This document shows, piece after piece, positions 9,938-19,763 of a stretch of DNA of 64,000 bases. Numbering within the stretch: position 1 is the first letter of the stretch; each line of letters starts with the position of its first letter. Position numbers and translations under genes: made by a program. Origin of the DNA: Halictus rubicundus (lineage: Eukaryota > Arthropoda > Insecta > Hymenoptera > Halictidae); contig NW_027488566.1 in the NCBI RefSeq assembly GCF_050948215.1, forward strand, positions 1 to 64,000. Direction: 5' to 3'. The notes beneath the pieces are model-generated. The model saw only the letters and a program-made list of their open reading frames with translations. It searched no databases and was not told the DNA's origin.

Positions 9938-10500
9938 TGTTACGGATTGGGACGGAGAATAAACTCTGCTGTGCGGGACGAGCACTTTATTCTACCGTCG
10001 AACGGTCGTCACTTACACTGAGTAATTTTACAAAAGAATATGTACAATGTGAAGCCCACAGGTTGGACTTCCGGTTATAATAAATGTATGAAACCGAGAG
10101 AATTGCAGAATTATTGTCAGCTGAGCGGCTGAGAATCCAGATACCGAATCGCTGTAGCTAGACCGGTCCCACGACGCGCGACGTCTTAGCTACTTACTAA
10201 CGATTTTAAGAGAGGAACTATTTCGCGATGTTGACGTTGGGAGATGAACTGACGATCTGATCGTTGGCGAGCCGCGAGCGGTTTCCTATCACCGCCGGAA
10301 CGATGACTTGCCGAATTTGAACCCGGGCCAATAGAATGTCTATTATCGCGTCGATAATCGATCCGGCGGCGACAGCCTATGGCACGACTCGCCGTCGATC
10401 GACCGTCGATCTCGCGGCGACACGAGCACCCGCCAATAGTGGGGCGGCGCGGTGGATCTCGCGTGCGAGATCTGTCGTCACGCGCAGCCAATCCCAAACA
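9938..10500 (-). repeat. LTR of the deleted Pao element
   Basis: The LTR begins TGTTTGGGATTGGCTG and ends CAATCCGTAACA on the minus strand, with TG...CA ends, length 563 bp. It is clearly homologous to the LTRs at 35562-36117 and 41650-42205 and to the solo LTR at 50934-52266. It has an AATAAA-type signal (minus strand, near 9985). Confidence 0.9.
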
Positions 10501-11712
10501 ATATGAATTACTATTTTGAAAACTATTTTAAAAATCTATTGCATTGAATAAAACATTTTCAAAGTTGCACGCATGCTTTAAAACAAATAAGATTATTTAC
10601 TATTTCATTTTTGGGGTGGACAAGCCTGATTTATGATATACACAGGCTTGCGAAAGTAATCGAACGCCCTTTAAAACAGCATAACTTTTTCTTGTTAAAT
10701 TGCACCAAACGACATGACTTTTCTTTGAGCAATTAGAAGAATTGGTTTACCGAATGACCCGTAAACAAAATTTGGAGGAAACACAGTTGCTAGGAATTCT
10801 AAGAGCAAATAAAAAAGGCAAATTGGACAGCGTCGATGACAATCGCTGTTCATTCAGGTATCTTCCTTGGGCCTGATTACCCTTACCATCCCTTGCGCTC
10901 GAGGCGCACCTTTGCGGGACTGCTAGGTGTGACCGTGCAGGTTTTATGATTAAGGGTCGGCCCGACCTTACAGAAACTCGGGGGTTTATGATGCCATCAT
11001 TTGCTATTAAGGCTGGGAACGGAAGATTCTAAAGGACGAGACATGCAATGTCTAAAACATTCTAACTGTACGCGCTGGAAACGGCCTTCTCAGGAAGCTT
11101 CGCTGTTGCTCGCGTCGTACGAACCGACCCGACCATTTGTATGGCAACTGTTTTATTGCACGTGCTGATGGTCGCTACGGCTATTCCTTTCGCGATTCCG
11201 AACAATTCATAATTTTGTCGACAAATTTTTTACACCACGCCTGATGAACTAATCCTTCCAACTTCTCAGAAACGCTCGAGTCGTTTGGTCTAATTTTAAA
11301 AAAGTTATACTGTTTCACATAGAGTGTAATCAGTTTTGCCCCTCGCTGTAATGAATAACTAAATGAATGACCTCGAATAATAGGATTATTTCGCTAGTAT
11401 ACTCATATTAGTTCTCAATTTAGTTCCACAAACAAACGTAAAGAGCGATAAAAAATTTCGTTAAGATTACGCGTTTTCAACAATTTATATGATTGACTGT
11501 GTGCAAAAATGTCACGATGGGCCGCTGGAGACTCGCTGAGCTCCCCGATGCAGGTAGGTCCACTGTTCTTTAGACCAATAGAATTTCGTTTCGTATTCCC
11601 CCCCCCCCCCCCCGCAAAGGTTAGTTATGAGGTTACCTGTGACGAGAAATTCGTCGGAAAAATCAGTTATAGTTCCGACCACCTAGCAGTCAGATATCGA
11701 GTTTCTAGCAGA
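10501..11712. other. Region without a recognised gene; contains a perfect 8-bp stem-loop
   Basis: At 10621-10650 the arms CAAGCCTG and CAGGCTTG flank a 14-nt loop, followed by CTTGCGAAAGTAATCGAACG, which looks like a degraded DNA-transposon end. The stretch 10860-11110 is moderately GC-rich and not recognised. No coding sequence can be supported before the MADF gene. The open frame that begins at 11509 is probably leader sequence up to 11712. Confidence 0.4.
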
Positions 11713-12803
11713 ATGCAGGACGAACGCCTGATAGAATGTGTGAGGAATCGGGAGTTTCTGTACAACCTAAGCCACCCCAAGTACGCGGATGCCAAATACA
11801 AGGCTGTGGCATGGAGGGAGATAGGCGACGAGCTAAATCAGACAGGTTAGTAATCACTGTATTTTAATAACTCCTTAGTTAAGTAACAGTCGAACCTAGT
11901 TTTGTGCAGTCCTGTTCTATGCCATTTTTTATGCGGTCTATGAATGCCAACGGTATTGGCATTATAACACCTTTATTATAGCTATTTATGACGTTTCTGA
12001 ATTATTTTTCCTGCGGTTTCTCTTATGAGGTCCCTATCTACAAAAATACGTTTGACTGTACATGTGGTGTACGTACGAGCCCCTTGACGCACACTGACAA
12101 AAGGTTAACTGCAAAATATTTTTGTTGTAGCGGCGGCGTGTAGGAAACGCTGGCAGAATATACGAGATTTGTTCCGGAAGTACCGGGCGAAAGAGAATGC
12201 GGTGCGAAGTGGGCAAGCGGCGGACACCGGCCATCGAAAGTATAGACATTGGGATGCCGTACGCTTCCTACTTCCGCATTTTAACGAAAGGCCACTGTTG
12301 TCCAGCACTGAGGGTTCTCAGAGGTGGGAAATATTTCATAAATATTTGACAAATATTACAAATTGTATTTTACATTTAAAATTTTATTTTACAGCTTTGA
12401 AAATCACCACGAGGACGGCAGTGGACACAGTGCCGAAGCGGAAGGGCATGGAACGGGCGAAACGCCCATTGAATGTGATGGACCTGGCGAACGGGACATG
12501 CAGCCGCAGGTCGACGTCAGTTTGCCGAGCCAAAAACAGCAACAAGGTTTGCTGTTGGACGACACACTGGCACAATGCAACGGCCTACTGCGAGGAATCT
12601 CGGAGAAGAGGACGGAGAGGAGGACGGAGGCGCCAGCAAAACAGACAGCGCTGCAGATGTTTTTTATGACGATGGCAGAAGCAGCGGCTGCATTGTCGAA
12701 AAGGCATCAGTCGCTCCTCAAGATGCGACTTGCGGCGATGCTCGCAGAATACGAACAAATAGAATTGGACGAGGCAGGGGGAGGCGATTGCCAATTAGAT
12801 TAA
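11713..12803 (+). CDS. MADF (Myb/SANT-like) DNA-binding accessory protein, three exons
   Basis: The gene model joins 11713-11845, 12131-12323 and 12395-12803. All introns are GT-AG, the phases match, and the total is 735 nt (244 residues). The N-terminus has the MADF signature: ERLIECVRNREFLYNLSHPK, WREIGDEL, then CRKRWQNIRDLFRKY and HWDAVRFLLPHF across the first splice. The C-terminus has a BESS-like helix (LQMFFMTMAEAAAALSKRHQ). PIF/Harbinger transposons normally carry such a Myb/MADF protein beside the transposase, where it helps the transposase bind the ends and enter the nucleus. The gene is convergent with the transposase at 13959-15301. The exact start is uncertain, since the frame is open upstream to 11509. 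Confidence 0.8.
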
Positions 12804-13958
12804 GTTAGATTAAAGTAGACTAAGGTAGATATAAAGTTAGATTAAAGTAGACTAAGATAGGTTAAGTTAGAGTGTGATAGATTGTAAGATTAAGATAGAT
12901 TGTTTAATAAATTGTTGTTTAAAAAATTTTTGTACTTTTTGGCTCCTTTTCCTTCCTTTAATCGTTAAGTACATCTCGTTCTCCTGTTCACGAACATATA
13001 TAAATATAGGGGCAGATACTCAATTTATAATGTTTCATCACTGTATATTCATATTATTAATTTCAATCGATTCAATTTCACGCATAAAATTGCATTTTGA
13101 ATTATGAACCACGCGTATTTATTTGCTGATAGCAGGACTATTTACCATTATTATATATTATTATTTATATCTTAAATATACATATTAAATTTTAAGGAGT
13201 CTTTATAAATATCCTGTGTTAATTTTCCGGATTTCGAACAAGTTACTATTACGTTTCTGTGATGCGACAAAAGTTCATCTACCTTTTTTGGGAACAAGTG
13301 CGGTCTTTTCTCGCTCATATGTTACTGTCCTTTCGAACATTGATTGATACTGACATCCTGTCTGATCCGTATGGCATAACACAGTGAATAATAAAACTGT
13401 AATCGTCAACATATCGAAAACTATTAAGTATCTGCCTCTATAATGGTATATATTCGTGAACAAGGGAACGAGATAAGGACGAGTTAGATTGAGTTAGATT
13501 AAATTAGACTAAGATAGGTTAAGTTAGAGTGAGATAGATTGTTAGATTAAGATCGATTGCCTTAGATTAACTTTGATTATATTCTGCATAAATAAATTTT
13601 GTTGTTTAAAAAATTTGTATATGTTTTAAATCCTTTCTTCCTTTAACCATTAAGTAGACTAAGTTAGATTAAAGTAGACTAGGATAGATTAAGCAAGAAT
13701 GGGTTTGACTAACAATATTTTATTTTTCATATTCTTAATTCGTATGAGTAACAAAAATTAGTATTTTAATATAAGCTTATCCTACTCTTATTTCTACCTT
13801 ACAGCTACCTTATTTTCTATCTCTTATAAATAACGCTTACACCTAACGCTTATACATACTTATACCTACTTACACCTACTTGTACCTAACGCTTATACCT
13901 ACTTATTCCAGATAAACATAACTATACTATACTTTTTTCTTCATTTAATACAAAACTC
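12804..13958. repeat. AT-rich spacer with AGATTAAGTTAGATTAAAGTAGACTAA-type repeats
   Basis: This stretch lies between the convergent MADF and transposase genes. Short degenerate units of the form TTAGATTAAAGTAGACTAAG occur at 12800-12900, 13480-13570 and 13650-13690, and the motif GGTTAAGTTAGAGTG is shared by the first two. Cytosine-rich short repeats (TACCTACTTA) occur at 13840-13905. No gene is seen. Confidence 0.5.
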
Positions 13959-15301
13959 CTACTCAGTGGCGTCCCTCCCGCTGAAGAAATTTGTGAACGT
14001 CTCCCGCACGCCGAAAGCCTCGCTGGTGGAATTACAGCCGTAGTGGCTCAGGCTCCGCCAATTCTCACCGCTCTGGATATTGTTGTCGTCGTCTCGTCTC
14101 GTCGCTCCAACCGGTAATTCGTACCCTCGAATGAAATTGTGCAATCTGCACGTTGCCGTTATCATGTAGTCCACGTTTTCGGGTTTTGCGTGGATTCGCC
14201 GATTGTATATGCGAAACTTCTGGGCCAGTATCCCGAACGCATTTTCCACGACCCGCCGAGCAATTGACAATCTCGTGTTGAAGGTCGTCATTGCGGCATT
14301 TCCCTCCGCTCGGCTGCCCGGGTACGGCCTCAAAAGATTCCTCTTGAGAGGAAACGCCTCATCGCCCACTATCACATTGGGTGCGCTGACCGATGTGCCC
14401 GGCAAATTACGATCGGGCAACATCGGGTAAGCCCCATTGTTCATTCTGTGTCCCAGTTTACTCTGGGCAAAAATACCGCCATCGCTGTTTTTTCCAAAAC
14501 CACCAACGTCGACCGCAATAAAATTTGAGTCGGCATCAGCCACAGCCATTAGGACAACAGAGAATGTTCTTTTATAATTAAAGTAGAGTGACCCAGAGTT
14601 CGCTGGGGCCTGAATATTGACGTGTTTGCCGTCGATGGCCCCCACGCAATTGGGAAATTTGCATTTTTCCCAAAACTGCTGCCGGATGTTTTCCCACCTC
14701 TCCACGCTGGGCGTGAAAATCGTCTCCGGCAGCAGTGTATCTGTTATTATTCGGCACGTCTCCGTGACAATGCCCTGGACTGTGGAGTGGCCCATGCGGA
14801 AACTGTACGCGATGGTTTTATAGGAATCTCCCGTAGTCAAGTACCTAAAACAGTGATAAAAGTTTATCTATTTATTGCCTGTATAAATATCATATTAGCA
14901 AACACAATAAAAAAGTGTTTATAAAATGAAATTAATTGCAAAACCACTTACCGTAGGCAAACAGCCAATCGTTCCCTCGGTGTGATTGGTTTTTTCAACC
15001 GCGTTTCTTGACGGACCAGCAGGTGCTCTATTTTTTCTAGCAACGCCTCAAAACAATTTCGACTCATTCGAAAGTATCCATAGAATTGCTGCTCGGTGTC
15101 CGTCAACATTTGCGTTATCAAAACGAACTCTCCCTCGGTGCTCCGATTACGCCACAGTGGGTGAACGCTGTAACGGCGCCTCCTTCTGGGTGCAACTGCT
15201 TGTTGCGGCTGGTGCTCCTGCTCTTCCTGTGCGCGCTTTGCAATTCCCAAAATGATTGCTGTCACGGTTATTACCACCGATGCCTCGTCGGAATGCTCCA
15301 T
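13959..15301 (-). CDS. PIF/Harbinger-family DDE transposase, two exons
   Basis: Exon 1 is 15301-14952 and exon 2 is 14844-13959. The intron has the donor GTAAGT and the acceptor TTTTAG, and the phase is kept: the split codon gives Arg, followed by YLTTGDSYKTIAYSF. The product is 411 residues. Family motifs are an N-terminal segment ending ERLAVCLRYL, a helix-turn-helix-like stretch (SYKTIAYSFRMGHSTVQGIV), the first Asp in NCVGAIDGKHVNI, the second Asp in VIVGDEAFPL, and the Glu in RRVVENAFGILA. Together these give the DDE_Tnp_4 catalytic triad. The gene is intact by eye. It lies tail-to-tail with the MADF gene, the usual two-gene layout of these transposons. I could not identify terminal inverted repeats. 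Confidence 0.9.
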
Positions 15302-15640
15302 CTTCTTGAAGTAACGCGGTAACTCGGTTCAAGATGCAAGGTGATGGGCCAAAAAAATGGTGCTGAAATCTTGTCCTGCAGCCCGTTATATACATTTTCG
15401 GTGACCCCTTCCCTACAACGACATGGATGGGGGTGGAATTTTCTCAGCAAGAAAATTTTATGGGTGTACGGAGACTTTTCTGACCGACTGCAAATTGCTG
15501 TCGGCATGCGGACAGCAATAAAACATTTGGCCGCCAGATTTGCCGTTTTGCTCGCGAAGGACGCCGTGCGCTTTACAGCTAAAACATTTCCCGCGTGCTA
15601 CCCACGGTCAAGGTCCATGACAGCAAAAAAAACCAGTAAA
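15302..15640. other. 5' flank of the Harbinger transposase
   Basis: This is the upstream and terminal region of the PIF/Harbinger element, up to the point where satellite sequence resumes. The outer end of the element should lie here, but no inverted-repeat partner was found on the other side. The open plus-strand frame here shows no recognisable domain. Confidence 0.35.
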
Positions 15641-15955
15641 ATTGACTTACGTACGAAATGACAAGCGCGCGACCAAGGACAGGTATAGAAATCCCTATCG
15701 ACGACGTACCGACTATGGACGTCATAAATAAAAAATCCTTCCGAATGTACGTGCTAATTTCGTAATTTCCAAGCTTGCTGAAAGCAGCACATGTTGAACC
15801 TTGTACACCGTTAGCGCACTAAGATTTATAACTGCAGATGCCTGCAAACCGAATGTTGCACGTGCACTCCCACGTTTCCGATTTTCCACTATTCCCACCA
15901 TCTTTCGAACACACCTTGCAATCAATGAATTCTAATCATTTTATTGTTCCTTATA
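15641..15955. repeat. Satellite block A, first copy
   Basis: About 290 bp from GACAAGCGCGCGACCAAGG to GAATTCTAATCATTTTA match 16673-16955 in direct orientation, a spacing of 1.0 kb. Confidence 0.75.
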
Positions 15956-15956
15956 G

Positions 15957-16660
15957 TTTGAACCATTACTTCTTCACATTACAACTCAGATGATCAATAT
16001 TCTTTTCTACAGTTCGAAAATGGATTCTGATCGTATGCTGTCAAGACAATCGGCGGCCGAACAGCATCCGCGGAGATCGCTTTGCCTTCCATCCTGGAAA
16101 AGCACCACAGTTATTTCAGACGAAAGTTTTTTTTTAAGGAAATATCCACATTTATTAGGAAGGGAAAACAAGAAGAATTAAGTCCACATAAATTGCATCG
16201 TTTTGTCTTACGACACGAAAAAATGTATATGGAAACTTCTAAATTCTTGTCCATAATGATCTAAAAATGATTAGATGCAAGGTTCCCTGGCAGGAATGCG
16301 ATGGCGTATCTATATCTTGTCCAATGAGACGAGACAGTAGACGGGAACATAGCCACTCGAGTGCGACAAAGTTGAAGTTACCCTTACAAGACAATTAGCA
16401 AAGGACGCACGCTGGGTGCTTCACTGCCTCGGTCTCGTTGGACAGCCTCGTTTCACACGTACTTTCGGCTACAGTCGAAATATTGGCTACAGCGGTCACA
16501 CATACTATGTAGCGTGTGACGTCGAAGCCAAAACACTAGGACTACGGGCGCGGCTGATATGGGCATTGGCGGACCTAACGATAGACCCCCAAAAATGGTG
16601 GCACTTAAAAAATGGCAAAATTAAAATGGTTTTTTTTTTGGTTTTTATTGCGTCGTAAGA
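15957..16660. repeat. Satellite blocks B and C, middle copy
   Basis: Block B (15957-16040, TTTGAACCATTACTTCTTCA onward) recurs at 17073-17150. Block C (16135-16600) recurs at 7690-8280. With block A on each side, this defines a direct repeat of about 1.02 kb. Confidence 0.7.
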
Positions 16661-16672
16661 CCTTACGAACGA

Positions 16673-17150
16673 CGCGACAAGCGTGCGACCAAGGCCAGGT
16701 ATAACAATTCCCATTGACGACGTACCGACCATTGACGTCATAAATCAAAAATCCTTCCGAATGTACCTGCCACTTTCGTAATTTTTAAACCAGCTAAAAG
16801 CAGCATATGCTGAACCTTGTACACCGTTAGCGTACTCAGATTTATAACCGTAGATGCTTGCGAACCAAATGTTGTACGTATACTTCCACTTTTCCAATTT
16901 TCCACTATTCCCACCACCTTTCGTACACACCTTGCAACCAATGAATTCTAATCATTTTAAATTTGTTCTCCGGAGTTTTGGCTTATAATCACTTATAAGA
17001 TATAAGATATAATTTAACAATGCTAAAATTGATTTGTGAAGCTGATTTTCATCGTTCCATCGTTAAATTAGATTATAGTTTGAACCATTACTTCTTAACA
17101 TTACAACTTAGGTGAACAATATTCTCTTCTCTACTTCGAACATGGATTGT
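16673..17150. repeat. Satellite blocks A and B, second copy
   Basis: Block A repeats at 16673-16955 and block B at 17073-17150, separated by about 115 bp (16960-17072) that is absent from the first copy. Confidence 0.7.
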
Positions 17151-17163
17151 GTGGTGATGCTGT

Positions 17164-17188
17164 CGTGGCATCGGCGGCCGATGCCACG
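17164..17188. repeat. Perfect 25-nt palindrome
   Basis: Two 12-nt arms (CGTGGCATCGGC and GCCGATGCCACG) flank a single G. The palindrome sits at the edge between the satellite and the R1-type fragment. Confidence 0.8.
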
Positions 17189-17259
17189 CGGTCTGTGCCA
17201 GGTGGCGGCCGCCGGTGCCAGGCGATTCTGTGTCAGGCGGCAGAAAACGGATGCCCAAC

Positions 17260-18519
17260 GGCTTGCTCAGCTTTCAGCGGATGCATAGGCATCCCCGGGG
17301 TGTAGAGGGGAGTAAACTGTTCGGGAGTTAGGTAGCGAACCCCCGCTGTGTGCGGGTCTTAGCTTTTGTTGCGAGCATCTCGAGCGCCTTCTCAAGTTGC
17401 CAGCGACGGTCCCGGCAAATATGAAGGAGGAAAACGCGGTAGTATTCATACTAACGTCGCCTCCGGCAAGTTTGAATAGACCCTTAATGTCCGCGGAGGC
17501 CTCGCGGGTCCCCTTAAGGTGTGTACCTTTGAGGTTCCGGCTGGCCTCCGCGAGCTCCCGGGTAATGTCCGACTGTTCTCCGGGCGGACAGCGTCCTCCA
17601 GCCGCTCCCGTTTGCCGACTGACGGAGTCGGCGATGTCCTGCCCGGAGTTGGCGGCAGCGAGCGTTTCACGCCCGCGACGCTGGGGATGGGGGGCGCCGA
17701 CTGTGTCGAGGTGTCCGACAGTCGGTCCACCGACCCGCTGCGCCGACCACGTCCCCTCACTCCCCTCTCCGGTCGGAGAAAGGGCCGGTCCCCAACAGCT
17801 GGGGTCTGGCGCCTCTCCTCCTGGGACAGGTCCAGGACCGCCTCAACTCCCTCCACTACCACTTTCGGGTGTGGTACCCCCTCCTTTCCCTCTACAATGT
17901 TATTTTTATTAAGCTCCATAATTAATCCCACGAGTGTGGCGGGAAATAAGGTCCACCCGGGCAGAGCCCCCACTACCCGGGTAAGGCTATATACACACTG
18001 GAGGCGCCAGGTATCCAGTGGTGGTTGGTGCGCTCGCGACTGGTGTACCCCACCAGCCACGCCCTGTTACCAGGGCGTACCCTCTCACCGCGCAACTAAG
18101 CTTAGGGTTGGGGATTTTTTATAGAGGTTGTCATCCTCGCGGCCCGGCCGATTAAGGCAAGACCACCGTTCCGGTAAAACATGACCACCGGTTTACGGCA
18201 AGGGCCCTGCGGCGACCTCCCCGGTCGTTATCGCAGGACCCATTCCGCGGTTTTTTCATCCCTCCGTGTGAGCCTTACCGGCAAGGGAGGCCCTGCCAGG
18301 TTCCGAAGATCCCGCCGGCATCGCCTCACACATCATTGGGACTACTTCCCGCGGAATACCCCTCGCTCCGTTAGCAACACACAACTATGTGTGTTCCCAG
18401 GGACCACCACGAGGAGGTGGAGCGTAGAGGATTTTAGGGATATGACCGCCACCACTGTGGCATACCTAGAGTAGTGGATCCGAGTCACCACTACTAAGCC
18501 CATATCCCCTCGGTCCCCA
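17260..18519 (-). mobile_element. 5' end of a third R1-clade copy (leader plus gag N-terminus)
   Basis: On the minus strand the 5' end at about 18519 is followed by a leader that matches 1390-1863 closely, then an ORF1 start at 17919. The copy ends near 17260-17330, so it is a 3'-truncated fragment. It diverges from the left-most copy in gag, so it is a related subfamily. Confidence 0.75.
17330..17919 (-). pseudogene. Gag N-terminal fragment of the third R1-clade copy
   Basis: The ATG at 17919 opens MELNKNNIVEGKEGVPHPKV. The first frame runs about 110 codons to the region RLEDAVRPEN (near 17585), after which the coherent coiled-coil sequence (EQSDITRELAEASRNLKG) continues in another frame. 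A further shift precedes RRWQLEKALEMLATKAK (near 17390-17345). This is a broken gag that ends without the zinc knuckles. Confidence 0.65.
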
Positions 18520-18534
18520 CCCTAACCCTAACCC
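18520..18534 (-). repeat. Telomere-like repeat (TTAGGG) between two R1-clade copies
   Basis: The plus strand reads CCCTAACCCTAACCC. It is bounded on the right by a 27-nt T run (the poly-A of the next copy) and on the left by the 5' end of the copy at 17260-18519. Confidence 0.85.
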
Positions 18535-19153
18535 TTTTTTTTTTTTTTTTTTTTTTTTTTTATCGTGAGGAAATGTTTTATACATACCCCGACTCCCTGG
18601 GGGAAGCCGGGGTTATGTGGGATTCTCCCCGGGGGCGAGCCCCCGGAGACTACCCACTAAAACCTCACGCCCACCTAAGCTACACGGGAGGTGCCTGGAT
18701 CACGCGAGTACTCAACAGGACACCCCCCAGCTATCATCATACCCCGGGGAGGGGTTAACCTCCCCCACTGCCTACGCTATAAGACCCCGGGCGGAGGGAC
18801 CCGCCCGGTGTCCCCATCCCTGGAGCCTTCGGATTGAGCTTCCCGAGCCCCAGCTCGGTCCGCCCACAGCTCCCGGAGTCTTCATGCCCCGCTCGGGGCC
18901 GGTATCCCGAAGGAACCAGCCCCGGCCGAGGCAGGAAGACGCCGCCACCGGAAGGAAGGGCCGTCGGAGGCGTGATCCGGCACGCCCCGACCCTTCCTCA
19001 CCCAATACCCCCCACGGATCCCCCTCCCCAATCGGGGAGGGACGGACCGACACCCCCCTACACCGGGAAACTAACCCGGGGGGTGTCGGCCTATCACGGG
19101 GGGAGCTATGCTCCCCCCCGGGGGCCCGGGTCAGCTCACACCCCGGGCCCCCA
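18535..19153 (-). mobile_element. Short 3'-end copy B of the R1-clade element
   Basis: The T run 18535-18561 is the poly-A, and the body 18562-19150 matches the 3' UTR at 1887-2470. The 5' truncation point is at the sequence GGGGGCCCGGGGTGTGAG, next to TTAGGG repeats. No coding sequence is kept. Confidence 0.85.
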
Positions 19154-19198
19154 CCCTAACCCTAACCCTAACCTTAACCCTAACCCTAACCCTAACCC
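19154..19198 (-). repeat. Telomere-like repeat (TTAGGG), about 7.5 units
   Basis: CCCTAA units on the plus strand, one degenerate (CCTTAA), lie between short copies B and C. Confidence 0.9.
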
Positions 19199-19742
19199 TT
19201 TTTTTTTTATCGTGAGAAAATGTTTTATACATACCCCGACTCCCTGGGGGGAAGCCGGGGTTATGTGGGATTCTCCCCGGAGGGCGAACCCCCGGGGACT
19301 ACCCACTAAAACCTCACGCCCACCTAAGCTAAAGGGGAGGTGCCTGGATCACGCGAGTACTCAACAGAACACCTCCCAGCTATCATCATGCCCCGAGGGA
19401 GGGTTTAACCTCCCCCACTGCCTACGCTATAAGACCCCGGGCGGAGGGACCCGCCCGGTGTCCCCATCCCTGGAGCCTTCGGATTGGGTAATCCCGAAGG
19501 AACCAGCCCCGGCCGAGGCAAGAAGACGCCGCCACCGGAAGGAAGGGCCGTCGGAGGCGTGATCCGGCACGCCCCAACCCTTCCTGACCCAATACCCCCC
19601 ACGGATCCCCCTCCCCAATCGGGGAGGGACGGACCGACACCCCCCCACACCGGAAAACTAGCCCGGGGGGTGTCGGCCTATCACGGGGGGAGCTATGCTC
19701 CCCCCCGGGGACCCGGGTCAGCTCACGCCCCGGGCCCAGAAA
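19199..19742 (-). mobile_element. Short 3'-end copy C of the R1-clade element
   Basis: The poly-A is the T run at 19199-19208. The body is nearly the same as copy B but lacks about 65 bp (between GGATTGGG and TAATCCCGAAGG at 19480-19495). It is truncated at almost the same place, next to GGGCCCGGGG. Confidence 0.85.
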
Positions 19743-19763
19743 CCCTAACCCTAACCCTAACCC
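19743..19763 (-). repeat. Telomere-like repeat (TTAGGG), 3.5 units
   Basis: CCCTAACCCTAACCCTAACCC on the plus strand, followed by seven T (19764-19770) and then sequence unlike the other R1 3' ends. A different element may have ended its poly-A here. Confidence 0.85.

Larger units (their letters stand above)
8313..10500 (-). mobile_element. BEL/Pao retrotransposon with large internal deletions
   Basis: Read on the minus strand, a complete LTR (10500-9938) is followed by a primer-binding site, a gag start and a shortened pol. Compared with the full-length relative at 35562-42205 it lacks most of gag, the protease and the first half of the reverse transcriptase. It also lacks part of the RNase H region, the integrase and the second LTR. 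The flank just outside the LTR is ATATG (10501-10505). The other end is lost at about 8313. Confidence 0.85.
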
